Assembly (NCBI RefSeq): GCF_017305435.1
Contig: NZ_JAFKIP010000004.1
Location: 1 to 64,000, forward strand
Direction: 5' to 3'
Length of the DNA stretch: 64,000 bases
From: Microbacterium sp.
Lineage (GTDB): Bacteria; Actinomycetota; Actinomycetes; Actinomycetales; Microbacteriaceae
Part shown: piece by piece, positions 45,851 to 54,140 of the stretch
Numbering within the stretch: position 1 is the stretch's first letter
How the letters are laid out: every line of letters begins with the position of its first letter
The notes under the pieces: generated by a model
Told to the model about the DNA's origin: nothing
Seen by the model: only the letters and a program-made list of their open reading frames with translations
Database searches by the model: none
Position numbers and translations under genes: made by a program

Positions 45851-46137
45851 GTCGGTCGGCTCTGCAGGCGAACCGTCACAACATCGCCGACGCCTTTGTT
45901 GAGCTGCTTTCGTAGCTTGGCATTGAGGGACAGCATGAGTTCGCCGGTACCTGTGGGCATCAGCCCCGCGTTGAGTAGGGGGATGCCGTCGATTGTGGCG
46001 TCTACGCGGATTGACTTCATGGAGCCGAAGAGTGCGGCCGAGCCTGGAATTTCGACGCAGGTCCAGATTTCTCCCTTGACGTCCACGCCGATGGCTGCGT
46101 CGAAGGTGTGATCGATTTGTGCTGATTCGTTGGGCAT
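45847..46137 (-). CDS. DUF1905 domain protein
   Basis: 96 residues. The DUF1905 beta-rich core is clear: DVKGEIWTCVEIPGSAALFGSMKSIRVDATIDGIPLLNAGLMPTG with the end LSLNAKLRKQLNKGVGDVVTVRL. Such proteins often have a YdeI-like bacteriocin-protection domain attached; here the core stands alone. Ribosome site AGGAGGG. Part of the minus-strand cargo series. Confidence 0.82.
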   Translation of the reverse strand: MPNESAQIDHTFDAAIGVDVKGEIWTCVEIPGSAALFGSMKSIRVDATIDGIPLLNAGLMPTGTGELMLSLNAKLRKQLNKGVGDVVTVRLQSRPT

Positions 46138-46190
46138 ACGTGGCCCTCCTGTCTTTCTCGGGGGATGGGTTACAGCTGCGGGAGCAGCCG

Positions 46191-46556
46191 CTATGAAGTC
46201 GTCGGCTCGACCACCTGGCGTATCTCAACACCGGCCGAATATGGCGCGTTTGTCTCTGGCAGTAGCTCCGCCAGCCGCGTCGCCATATCGAGGTCTTCCG
46301 CTTCAATCACGTAGTAGCCGCCGATGACTTCGTCCACCGCTGCGAAGGGACCTCGTGTGATCTGGGGGCGCTCACTGCCGCGTGATCGAAGGCTCATCGC
46401 CGTATCGGCGGGGGCGAGTTCGTAGCCTGCGAGGATCGCCTTTCCGAGGGTTGCGGCGAATGCCTGATGCCCCGCACTGATCCGCTGTTGCTCCTCGGGA
46501 GCTGTATCGGCCCACGTGTGACGATCCCCGAGGATTAAGAGCATGTACTTGGCCAT
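46191..46556 (-). CDS. YCII (DGPF) domain protein
   Basis: 121 residues. A ferredoxin-like alpha-beta protein starting KYMLLILGD, with ITRGPFAAVDEVIGGYYVIEAEDLDMATRLAELLP. The GPF and GGYYVIE motifs mark the YCII/DGPF group found beside ECF sigma factors in actinobacteria. A sigma factor of that class is encoded 2.4 kb away (48935). Ribosome site GAAAGGAATGG supports the start. Confidence 0.86.
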   Translation of the reverse strand: MAKYMLLILGDRHTWADTAPEEQQRISAGHQAFAATLGKAILAGYELAPADTAMSLRSRGSERPQITRGPFAAVDEVIGGYYVIEAEDLDMATRLAELLPETNAPYSAGVEIRQVVEPTTS

Positions 46557-46656
46557 GAGCCATTCCTTTCGATGTACAGCCGATCGGTTCGGCATGGTTG
46601 GGTTTGATGGCTGGAGACGCCACTGCGTGTCTGGTCGGCGATCACGTCTTGCTGGT

Positions 46657-47016
46657 TCATGCTCCGACGACACCGATCCTGTTGCCATCTGGATCGAGGA
46701 AGGCTCCGATGTGTCCCATCGGGGTCTGAACCGGCCCGAAGAGGCTCGTGCCGCCGAGCGAGCGAGCCTGTTCCAGGGTTGCGGTGACGTCGGCGACCGA
46801 GAAGTAGGTTGTCGCGCCTACATAGGGACTCTCGGAACCTGCCTTCCCCATGCCGCCGATCTGTCGCCCACCGGCGTCCGTGACAAGCGCATACGTGTCG
46901 TCCACTTGCGTGATCTGCCAGTCGAAGAGCGAGCGGTAGAAGCGCTGGGTCCGGTCGGGGTTGGGGGTCGAAACGTCGAACCAAGCTGGCTCGTGGCGGG
47001 TACGGTCGTTGGTCAT
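46657..47016 (-). CDS. VOC family protein (glyoxalase/bleomycin-resistance fold)
   Basis: 119 residues. One VOC module pair: PAWFDVSTPNPDRTQRFYRSLFDWQI and the second half PYVGATTYFSVADVTATLEQARSLGGTSLFGPVQTPMGHIGAFLDPDGNRIGV. Metal ligands may be incomplete (no clear His at the first position). Substrate unknown. Ribosome site CAGGAGGACCC. Downstream of the MFS gene on the same strand. Confidence 0.85.
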   Translation of the reverse strand: MTNDRTRHEPAWFDVSTPNPDRTQRFYRSLFDWQITQVDDTYALVTDAGGRQIGGMGKAGSESPYVGATTYFSVADVTATLEQARSLGGTSLFGPVQTPMGHIGAFLDPDGNRIGVVGA

Positions 47017-47068
47017 GGGTCCTCCTGAACTCCTCGTTGTTGGCCGCTCAAGAGGTAAGACTTGCTGG

Positions 47069-47082
47069 CGATTCCGGAATCG
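47069..47082. promoter_or_regulatory. 14-bp perfect palindrome before VOC gene
   Basis: CGATTCCGGAATCG reads the same on both strands and lies 53 bases upstream of the VOC start. An operator for the VOC-YCII series, or a terminator remnant of the MFS gene, are both possible. The GAATC word recurs in the ardC upstream region. Confidence 0.45.
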
Positions 47083-47227
47083 TCGGCGCTGATGGATCGG
47101 TTTGGTCAGAATCGAGAGGCAGCACGCTGAGCAGGGTCCGTTGTGGCGCGCGGAAGGCGGTGTCGGCGTGATGCGAGTTGACGGTGCTGGCGCGTATGGT
47201 TCGTGGGGCGCTGCGCGATCGGCCTGT

Positions 47228-48781
47228 TTATTTGGCGCGTGCAAGGAACATCCCGAAGAGAGCTGCCGCGAGCGCGACGAGTGCCGCTGCGATACCCGCG
47301 TACACCTGGAGACCCTCCGCGGTCGCGTAATGCACAGCGTCCAAGAGGGCTGCACCACCTGGTCCGAAGGTCTCGGCTGTGCTGATTCCTTGGTGGACTG
47401 TGGACACTGCCGCCTCCTGCGAGGCCTCGGGGATGCTAGGTGGCATCGTGGCGGTGAGGGTGGCGCGGTAGACGACGACGCCGGTGGCGCCTCCGGCTGC
47501 GATGCCGAGGACGGTGCCCAGTTCTCCGCTGACTTGTTGGGCGGCGGCCGCGGAGCCGGTTCTCTCGGCGGGTGCGCTGGAGATGATGAGGTCGCTGATC
47601 AACGCCATGGCTGCGCCGTGGCCGACGCCGATGACAGCGATCGCGGCTGCCAGCAACGGCAGGGGCGTCGCCACATCGGTGAGCGCCGCGAGAAGCACTG
47701 AGCCGGCAGTGGCGATCGTCAGGCCGATGGTGATCACGACAGCCGGGCGGACACGTGTGGCGGCACGTGGGGCGAGCATCGCTCCGGCGACGTTCACGAC
47801 GACGTAGGGCAGGGTCCAGAGCCCTGCGTGCAGGGGCGAGAGTCCCACTACCAGTTGGAGGTACTGGGTGAAGAGGTAGAAAGCGCCGACCACGCCGATG
47901 CCCACGAGTAGCAGCGTCGCCAGCGAGACAGTGATGCGTCTGCTAGTCAGGAGAGCGAGGTCGAACAGTGGATCCTTCAGCCGACGCTGGCGACGTACGA
48001 ACAGGGCCAGGAGCGAGATCCCGGCGGCAATCACGATGAGGTAGGGCCACTGCGCTCCGGTGCCGGTCTCCTGTCCGGCTGCGAGGTCTTGGAGTCCGTA
48101 GACCACAGCGAGTGTGCCGGTCACGGACAGGGCAACGCTGGGCCAATCCAGGTGGGCGGAGTTTCGTTCGGCGCGCTCGGGGATCAGGCGGGGTCCGGCG
48201 AGCAGGAGTAGGACCATCGCGGGAACGTTGATGAGGAAGACCGATCCCCACCAGAAGAACTCCAGCAGCACTCCACCCAGGAGGGGGCCGGTTGCGCCTC
48301 CGATGGAGAAGGCGCTGAACATGATCGCGATAGCCACCCGCCGTTGGGTGTCATCCCGGAACATGATACGCAACAGCGAGAACAGCGAAGGCGTCAAGGT
48401 CGCCCCGGCCACGCCCAGCAAGGCACGAGCTGCGATGAGCATCTCGGCGTTGACGGAGAACGCGGCCACGACGGAAAACGCCGCGAATGTTGCGGCACCG
48501 ATGAACAGCAGGCGCCGCGGTCCGATGCGATCGGCCAAGCGCCCCATCGTGACCAGGAACCCGGCGACGAGGAACCCGTAGACGTGCACGATCCACAGTG
48601 ACTGCGAGGCTGTCGCTTCCAAGTCCTGACTCAGTGTCGGCAGCGCCAGGAACAGCACCGTCAAGTCCGTGGATAGCATCAGCATGGGTAACACCAGCAG
48701 CACCAGACCCGCCCACTGCCGCCCGGTGGCCCGATCGTCGACCTGTCCCTGCGCGCGTTCCGTTCTGCCCTCACCGGCCAT
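47228..48781 (-). CDS. MFS drug exporter, 14-TM DHA2 type
   Basis: 517 residues with 14 predicted helices from about residue 22. Motif A is GRLADRIGPRRLL after helix 2; motif C-like GVAGATLTPSLFSLL and GGATGPLLGGVLLEFFWWGSVFLINVP identify the DHA2 group (QacA, EmrB). The proton-coupled efflux substrate is not predictable. It is divergent from the sigma factor gene across 153 bp. Confidence 0.88.
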   Translation of the reverse strand: MAGEGRTERAQGQVDDRATGRQWAGLVLLVLPMLMLSTDLTVLFLALPTLSQDLEATASQSLWIVHVYGFLVAGFLVTMGRLADRIGPRRLLFIGAATFAAFSVVAAFSVNAEMLIAARALLGVAGATLTPSLFSLLRIMFRDDTQRRVAIAIMFSAFSIGGATGPLLGGVLLEFFWWGSVFLINVPAMVLLLLAGPRLIPERAERNSAHLDWPSVALSVTGTLAVVYGLQDLAAGQETGTGAQWPYLIVIAAGISLLALFVRRQRRLKDPLFDLALLTSRRITVSLATLLLVGIGVVGAFYLFTQYLQLVVGLSPLHAGLWTLPYVVVNVAGAMLAPRAATRVRPAVVITIGLTIATAGSVLLAALTDVATPLPLLAAAIAVIGVGHGAAMALISDLIISSAPAERTGSAAAAQQVSGELGTVLGIAAGGATGVVVYRATLTATMPPSIPEASQEAAVSTVHQGISTAETFGPGGAALLDAVHYATAEGLQVYAGIAAALVALAAALFGMFLARAK

Positions 48782-48934
48782 GGCACACCCTTCGTCCTCG
48801 GATCACCTCGTACACAGACGCACCAGGCGAGTTCGGCCAACACCAAACGGCTCTCGGTTTGCAGCCGCGGTAAGCACCCAGCCAGGGCGACGGTTCAGTG
48901 GATAAGACCTTGAAGCGGTGAGAGAATCGTCGGT

Positions 48935-49969
48935 ATGGTTGCGGTTTTCTCTACGTCGAACGCCGACTTGGGTCTGTCGTCGGATGCCGAGGCAGACCTC
49001 GCGGCGTCGCGCACCGGCGACGAAGCGGCCTTCGCGCGGCTTGCCGCGCCGCTTCGCCGGGAACTGCATGCGCACTGCTACAGGATGCTGGGGTCATTCC
49101 ACGATGCTGAGGACGCTGTCCAAGAGAGCCTGATGCGGGCGTGGAGGGGGCTCGCGCGATTCGAGGGCCGCAGTTCCCTGCGTTCGTGGTTCTACACCGT
49201 CGCGACCCGCGTCTGCCTGGACGCTGTCAACTCCCGCAAGCGGCGGGCGCTGCCGATGGACCTGGGGCCGGCCGCCGATCACACCGTACTCGATTCTGCG
49301 CCCTTGACCGACGTGGACTGGCTGACCCCCTACGCCGACGCACAACCGGAGGATCGGACCGAGCGGAGAGACACGCTGGAACTGGCGTTCGTCGCCGCTC
49401 TCCAGCATCTTCCCGGCAACCAGCGCGCCGCTCTGCTGCTGTTCGACGTGCTCGATTTTTCGGCCGCAGAGATCGCCGAGATCATGGCCACCAGCACGAC
49501 CTCGGTGAACTCGGCCTTGGCCAGGGCGCGCCGTACCATTGCCGCGAGCGCACCGACGCCCGGATCGACGTCGATGACGCACACGGTGGACGATAGCGAG
49601 GCACGCAGCATCGCCGCGCGCTTCGCCACGGCCCTCGAGCAGGGCGACATCGATACGTTCGTTTCGCTGCTTACAGCCGACGTCACGTGGGCGATGCCGC
49701 CGTTGCCACACTGGTACCGAGGCCTCGAAGCGGTCGCAGACTTTGCTCTTCAGGTGCCCATGACGCGCTGCCCGAGTTGGAAGTACCGGGTCATCCAGGC
49801 GAACGGCGCGCCTGCTGTCGCCTTCTACGTCGGCCTCGATACGGGAAGCACCCACGAGGCATGGTCGATCACAGTGCTCGGTCTGCGCGACGATCGTGTC
49901 GCTGCCATCACCTCGTTCCTCGGCGCAGACTGCTTCGACATCTTCCAGCTACCGCTGTCGGTTCAGTAG
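48935..49969 (+). CDS. ECF sigma factor with SnoaL-like C-terminal domain
   Basis: 344 residues. Sigma region 2 (about 30-95, HCYRMLGSFHDAEDAVQESLMRAWRG) and region 4 (about 150-200, LPGNQRAALLLFDVLDFSAAEIAEIMATSTTSVNSALARARR) are present. An NTF2/SnoaL-like domain (about 215-340) follows, as in the SigJ/SigG-like groups that need no classical anti-sigma factor. The nearby YCII and VOC genes, often found with such sigma factors, suggest a regulon. Confidence 0.88.
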   Translation: MVAVFSTSNADLGLSSDAEADLAASRTGDEAAFARLAAPLRRELHAHCYRMLGSFHDAEDAVQESLMRAWRGLARFEGRSSLRSWFYTVATRVCLDAVNSRKRRALPMDLGPAADHTVLDSAPLTDVDWLTPYADAQPEDRTERRDTLELAFVAALQHLPGNQRAALLLFDVLDFSAAEIAEIMATSTTSVNSALARARRTIAASAPTPGSTSMTHTVDDSEARSIAARFATALEQGDIDTFVSLLTADVTWAMPPLPHWYRGLEAVADFALQVPMTRCPSWKYRVIQANGAPAVAFYVGLDTGSTHEAWSITVLGLRDDRVAAITSFLGADCFDIFQLPLSVQ

Positions 49970-49978
49970 GCGGGCTGG

Positions 49979-50719
49979 TCACGGGTCTACTGGGCATCTT
50001 CCGGCAGCGAAGCGGAAGGCATTTCTCAGAACGTAGCCGTCAGCGACGATGAACGGCCGCGCCGCGCGCACGATCGCCGCGTCGCTCCTGGTGCTTCGGG
50101 AGCCAGGCTGACCTGAGAGCACACCCCGGATGAGCGACTCATCGTCTGGAACATGCCAGTCAACCGTGACCACGCCAGCGTCGATGAGCGTAACCCCGGC
50201 ACTGGCGAAGAGCCGCTCCAAGCCTCCTTCGCATCGGTAGTCCTCATCGGTGTCGGCGACCCCTCCGAGGGCTGCTTCCACGACCTCGATGTCGTTATGA
50301 CGTGCTTCGGCCCAGTTCGCGATACCGATCCGCCCGCCGGGACGAACCACGCGCACCGCCTCGTGCAGCCCGCCGACCATATTTCCAGCGAACTGAAGCG
50401 CGTTCACGGCCACCACGACATCGAAAGTCGCGTCAGGCCACGGGAGTAAGCCGAAGCCGCCCTGCCGAACGTCAGCCTCTGGGTTGACGCGCCGAGCGAG
50501 ATCGAGCATCCCCGCAGAGGGGTCCACACCCGCGACCTTCGCCTCGGCGCGGGTGAGCTGCCGCAGGAACGCGCCACTCCCACATCCGATGTCCAGAACA
50601 TGCTCACCAGCGACGAGCGAGACGGCATCGATCAATGCGGTTCCAGGCCGCTCCGTGAGCCTACCCAATGTCACCGCCCAGTCGGACGCCGCTGCGGACC
50701 AGCGTTCAGCACTCGACAT
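49979..50719 (-). CDS. class I SAM-dependent methyltransferase
   Basis: 246 residues from ATG at 50719; an in-frame upstream ATG exists at 50740. Motif I VLDIGCGSGAFLRQL, VAGVDPSAGMLDLA, the motif IV region FDVVVAVNALQFAGN and LHEAVRVVRPGGRIGIANW form a complete UbiE-like methyltransferase. Substrate unknown. Divergent from the ABC exporter across about 150 bp and convergent with the sigma factor. Confidence 0.88.
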   Translation of the reverse strand: MSSAERWSAAASDWAVTLGRLTERPGTALIDAVSLVAGEHVLDIGCGSGAFLRQLTRAEAKVAGVDPSAGMLDLARRVNPEADVRQGGFGLLPWPDATFDVVVAVNALQFAGNMVGGLHEAVRVVRPGGRIGIANWAEARHNDIEVVEAALGGVADTDEDYRCEGGLERLFASAGVTLIDAGVVTVDWHVPDDESLIRGVLSGQPGSRSTRSDAAIVRAARPFIVADGYVLRNAFRFAAGRCPVDP

Positions 50720-50870
50720 GTTCTGCCTTCGAACCCGCAAGCGTCATGAGACCACCAGCGCAGGATCACGCTGCCCCGACAGCGCCGCTCTGGCGAAAAC
50801 GTGATCCATACCGACGATTCTTGCACCGTCTCGAAGTCCTACCTCGTGAACCGATGAGAAGGAGACGTAC

Positions 50871-51833
50871 ATGCCAGAGCTAGCAATCGAGACCACGGGG
50901 TTGGTGAAGTCCTTCGGGAAAACCGTCGCGGTAGACGGCATCGATCTGTCCATCGCACGCGGCGGCGTCCACGCCGTGCTCGGACCCAACGGCGCCGGGA
51001 AGACGACAACAATCCGCATCCTGTCAACGCTCATGCCACCCGATGCCGGATCTGCACGCGTCCTCGGCCGAGACGTCGTCACGGACGCGACCCAGGTGCG
51101 CCGCCGGGTGAGCCTCACCGGCCAATTCGCCTCAGTTGATGAAGACCTGACCGGCAGCGAGAATCTGCGACTGATCGGGCGACTCTTCGGCTACACGGGG
51201 ACACGAGCCAGGCAACGCGCGGCGGAACTGCTGGAGGCATTCAACCTGAGCGACGTTGCCGATCGTCAAGTGAAGAAATACTCCGGCGGCATGCGACGGC
51301 GCCTCGACATCGCGGCATCCATCACAGTCACTCCGGAACTCCTCTTCCTCGATGAGCCGACCACCGGACTCGACCCTCGCAGTCGCGGTGAGGTCTGGGA
51401 CATCGTCCGCGCTATGGTGACCAGCGGAACCACCGTCCTCCTGACGACCCAGTATCTGGAGGAGGCCGATCAACTCGCCGACCGCATCAGCGTCATTGAC
51501 CACGGCAAGGTCGTCGCAGGAGGAACGAGCACCGAGCTCAAGACATCGATCGGTACCGCAACCCTGAACGTCCGCCTCCAGCACCCTGACGACCACACCA
51601 GAGCAACCAACACGCTCAGTCGAGTGCTGACGGCCGACGCGCGCACCGGCGACGACCTCGGGACGGTCACGGCGACGATCGATGATCCCTCCCGCGTCGG
51701 GTACGCGCTGACCGCGCTCCACGAGGCTGGTGTCATGGTTTCTCAGGTCACGCTCGGCCAACCCAGCCTGGACGAGGTATTCCTGGCTATCACCGGTCAC
51801 AAAACCGAAACCGATGCGGAGGTCGCAGCATGA
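50871..51833 (+). CDS. ABC exporter ATP-binding protein, DrrA type
   Basis: 320 residues. Walker A GPNGAGKTTT (about 38-47), Q-loop SLTGQFASVDEDLT, signature YSGGMRRRLD, Walker B LLFLDEPTTGLD, and H-loop TQYLEEADQLADR. The VDEDLTGxENL segment and C-terminal accessory domain are typical of daunorubicin-resistance ATPases. With the next gene it forms a two-component efflux pump. ATG preceded by GAAGGAGACGTAC. Stop overlaps the permease start (ATGA). Confidence 0.92.
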   Translation: MPELAIETTGLVKSFGKTVAVDGIDLSIARGGVHAVLGPNGAGKTTTIRILSTLMPPDAGSARVLGRDVVTDATQVRRRVSLTGQFASVDEDLTGSENLRLIGRLFGYTGTRARQRAAELLEAFNLSDVADRQVKKYSGGMRRRLDIAASITVTPELLFLDEPTTGLDPRSRGEVWDIVRAMVTSGTTVLLTTQYLEEADQLADRISVIDHGKVVAGGTSTELKTSIGTATLNVRLQHPDDHTRATNTLSRVLTADARTGDDLGTVTATIDDPSRVGYALTALHEAGVMVSQVTLGQPSLDEVFLAITGHKTETDAEVAA

Positions 51834-52666
51834 CCGCGTCCACGGCTCCCGCTCCGATCCGCAACAGCGCGATCCAGGAGGCCATCGCCAGCAGTATCCG
51901 GCCGCCGGCCCCAGGACCACTGAGCACATCGCTCACGTTCGGGTGGCGAGCCATGCTGAAGATCAAGCACATCCCGGAACAGCTCCTCGACGTCACCCTG
52001 TTCCCGGTCATGTTCACGCTGCTGTTCACCTTTCTGTTCGGCGGCGCGATAGCCGGAAGCACGACCGACTACGTGCAATTCCTCGTGCCCGGCATGATCG
52101 TGCAATCCGTGCTCCTGATCACGATGTACACGGGCATGACGCTCCGCACCGATGTCGAACGCGGCGTCTTCGACCGTTTCCGGTCGCTCCCTGTCTGGCG
52201 CCCGTCACCCATCGTCGGCATGCTCCTCGGCGACGCCGTTCGCTTCGCTACGGCAGCAACCGCCACCGGACTTCTCGGCCTCGCGCTCGGATGGAGACCG
52301 CAAGGAGGACTTTCAGGGGTCGCACTCGGAGTGCTCCTGCTACTGGTCTTCGCATTCAGCCTCGGGTGGGTCTGGACATTCCTCGGGCTCGTCCTTCGCA
52401 GTTCGAGCGCGGTCATGAGCGCCAGCATGATGGTCATGATGCCGCTCACCTTCGCGAGCAACATCTTCGTTGACCCCGCCACCATGCCGACCTGGCTGCG
52501 CGCCTTCGTGGAACTCAACCCCGTCAGCCAGGTGGTAACGAGCGTCCGGGACCTCGTGAACGGCATCGGCATCGGACCAGAGGTCGGATACAGCCTGACC
52601 TGGGCGGTACTCCTGGTCGCGGCCTTTGGATCGCTCACCATGTGGCGCTACCGGCGCACACGATAG
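51830..52666 (+). CDS. ABC-2 type permease, DrrB type
   Basis: 278 residues. Six TM helices; ABC-2 motifs FLVPGMIVQSVLLI, DVERGVFDRFRSLPVWRPSPIVGMLLGDAVR and LNPVSQVVTSVRDLV near the C-terminus are all in place. Partner of the preceding ATPase. Substrate not predictable. Confidence 0.9.
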   Translation: MTASTAPAPIRNSAIQEAIASSIRPPAPGPLSTSLTFGWRAMLKIKHIPEQLLDVTLFPVMFTLLFTFLFGGAIAGSTTDYVQFLVPGMIVQSVLLITMYTGMTLRTDVERGVFDRFRSLPVWRPSPIVGMLLGDAVRFATAATATGLLGLALGWRPQGGLSGVALGVLLLLVFAFSLGWVWTFLGLVLRSSSAVMSASMMVMMPLTFASNIFVDPATMPTWLRAFVELNPVSQVVTSVRDLVNGIGIGPEVGYSLTWAVLLVAAFGSLTMWRYRRTR

Positions 52667-52689
52667 CGAACCTGAACGAGTGAGCAGCA

Positions 52690-53337
52690 ATGGTTCTGAA
52701 CGAGAGCCAAATCAGCCAGACCTGGGTGTCGGAGAGCGAGGCCCTTGGCCTGGCAATGCTCTGGTTCCTGGAGACGGCCCGTCGCCGAGGTATCGCGGGT
52801 CCTCCGACCCCGATTCTGTTGTCCTACCGACCGGAAACCGCAGCGCGATCCGCGCGTATCCTCGCTGTATTGCGCAGCGCCGGACTCGTCGTGATCCGCG
52901 ACGAACGGTGGCAGCTCTCGCGGCCCGGCGACTGCATCACGGTGGGCGAGGCTCGCCGAGCGACGGGCGAGGGAAAATCTCGCCCCGATCCTCTTCCCTC
53001 TGCCGACATGGCTTCCGTGCACGCACTCCTGGGGGCTGCCGTGGACATGCTGATCGACCGGCTCACGATTGGCGAACTCACCGATCTTGGCGACCCGGCG
53101 GAGACCTCCGCGGGCGGTGAGGTACCGGAGACAACAATCGACCATGTTGCGGATAGAGCGGGCGTCTCCCGGTCCACCGTTTCGCGAGTGCTCTCGGGCT
53201 CATCCAAAGTCGATGCCCGCACTCGCGCAAAAGTCGAGGGCGCGATCGTCTCACTGGGATACCGCCCCAGCGTTCACGCGCGGGAACTTGCTCGAACCGC
53301 CCATCGGCAGGACAGCGCCAGGAGCCCAAGAACATGA
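52690..53337 (+). CDS. regulator with LacI-type HTH at the C-terminus
   Basis: 215 residues. Residues about 148-200 (TTIDHVADRAGVSRSTVSRVLSGSSKVDARTRAKVEGAIVSLGYRPSVHARELA) are a textbook LacI DNA-binding domain. It is normally N-terminal and followed by a sugar-binding domain; here the protein ends 15 residues later. The first 110 residues resemble a winged helix (RSARILAVLRSAGLVVIRDERWQLSRPG), so the protein may have two DNA-binding units and no sugar domain. The stop overlaps the next gene (ATGA). Likely regulates the neighbouring cargo. Confidence 0.8.
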   Translation: MVLNESQISQTWVSESEALGLAMLWFLETARRRGIAGPPTPILLSYRPETAARSARILAVLRSAGLVVIRDERWQLSRPGDCITVGEARRATGEGKSRPDPLPSADMASVHALLGAAVDMLIDRLTIGELTDLGDPAETSAGGEVPETTIDHVADRAGVSRSTVSRVLSGSSKVDARTRAKVEGAIVSLGYRPSVHARELARTAHRQDSARSPRT

Positions 53338-54140
53338 CGACAGACAACCACCCTCGCGTCAGGATCACGGAGGACGAGGACATAGACGCACACCGTCCGC
53401 AGTGGACGATCGCACACCTCTCGGACCTCCACCTCGACGGCTCAGCACGCGCCGAAGAGCGCGCCGAGCAGGTGATACTCCACCTCGAACGGCGGCGAGA
53501 GAGCATCGATCTGATCGTGTTGACGGGAGACATCACGGAGAGCGAAGTCACACTTCCCGAAGGTGTGATCGCGAAAACTGCGGCCCGCCTTGATGCGATC
53601 GCACCGACACTAACCTGCGTAGGCAATAGCGATCGCCCACGATCAGATCCAGGGACTGCTGCCCGACACCGCACATCACGGCGAGTGGGATCGCTCCTCG
53701 CACTCGGGCTGGACTCGACCGTGCCGGGCGAGCTGCACGGCCGGATCGATGCCGACGACATCGCATGGCTGACCGAGCAAGCGGATGCTGCCTCGATCGA
53801 GTCCGTGGTCATCGCCATGCATCATCCCCCCGCTCGGCTGGGTCATCCCATCATCGACCGGTGGCGAGCATTCGGAGCGGTGCAAGCATTCGAGGAGTTC
53901 GTGGCTTCCAGCCGTGTCGTCATCATTCTCGCTGGACACACACATGCTGCAACCTGGACGACCTTCGGCGGGAAGCCTCTGCTCATCGCTCCCGGCGTGC
54001 ACTCGGCCGGACGACATCGCGCTGACCTCACAGCAGGCCTGACCTCGCTCATCGATGAATCTGCTCCGCCCAGCTACCTGTTGCACACACTGCGTGATCG
54101 ATCGTCGGTATCGCAGCACGTGTTCGTCGGTGCGCCGTGA
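53334..54140 (+). CDS. metallophosphoesterase, CpdA/Icc-like, possibly with two frameshifts
   Basis: 268 residues. Dimetal motifs are visible: Asp31 and His33 in HLSDLHLDG, TGDITESE, HHPPA and GHTHAA. The usual GNHD is GNSD. Between GNSD (near 98) and LALGLDSTVPG the reading is short and basic (RPRSDPGTAARHRTSRRVG). The +1 frame over 53,625-53,705 instead reads as a plausible family segment (HDQIQGLLPDTAHHGEWDR). Either natural drift or two compensating indels or errors. It may hydrolyse cyclic nucleotides or phosphodiesters. Confidence 0.8.
   Translation: MTTDNHPRVRITEDEDIDAHRPQWTIAHLSDLHLDGSARAEERAEQVILHLERRRESIDLIVLTGDITESEVTLPEGVIAKTAARLDAIAPTLTCVGNSDRPRSDPGTAARHRTSRRVGSLLALGLDSTVPGELHGRIDADDIAWLTEQADAASIESVVIAMHHPPARLGHPIIDRWRAFGAVQAFEEFVASSRVVIILAGHTHAATWTTFGGKPLLIAPGVHSAGRHRADLTAGLTSLIDESAPPSYLLHTLRDRSSVSQHVFVGAP

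Noticed and set aside
45692-46111. 139-codon plus-strand frame
   Set aside because: It is antisense to the DUF1905 gene and the coupled small gene, which have overlaps and a ribosome site.
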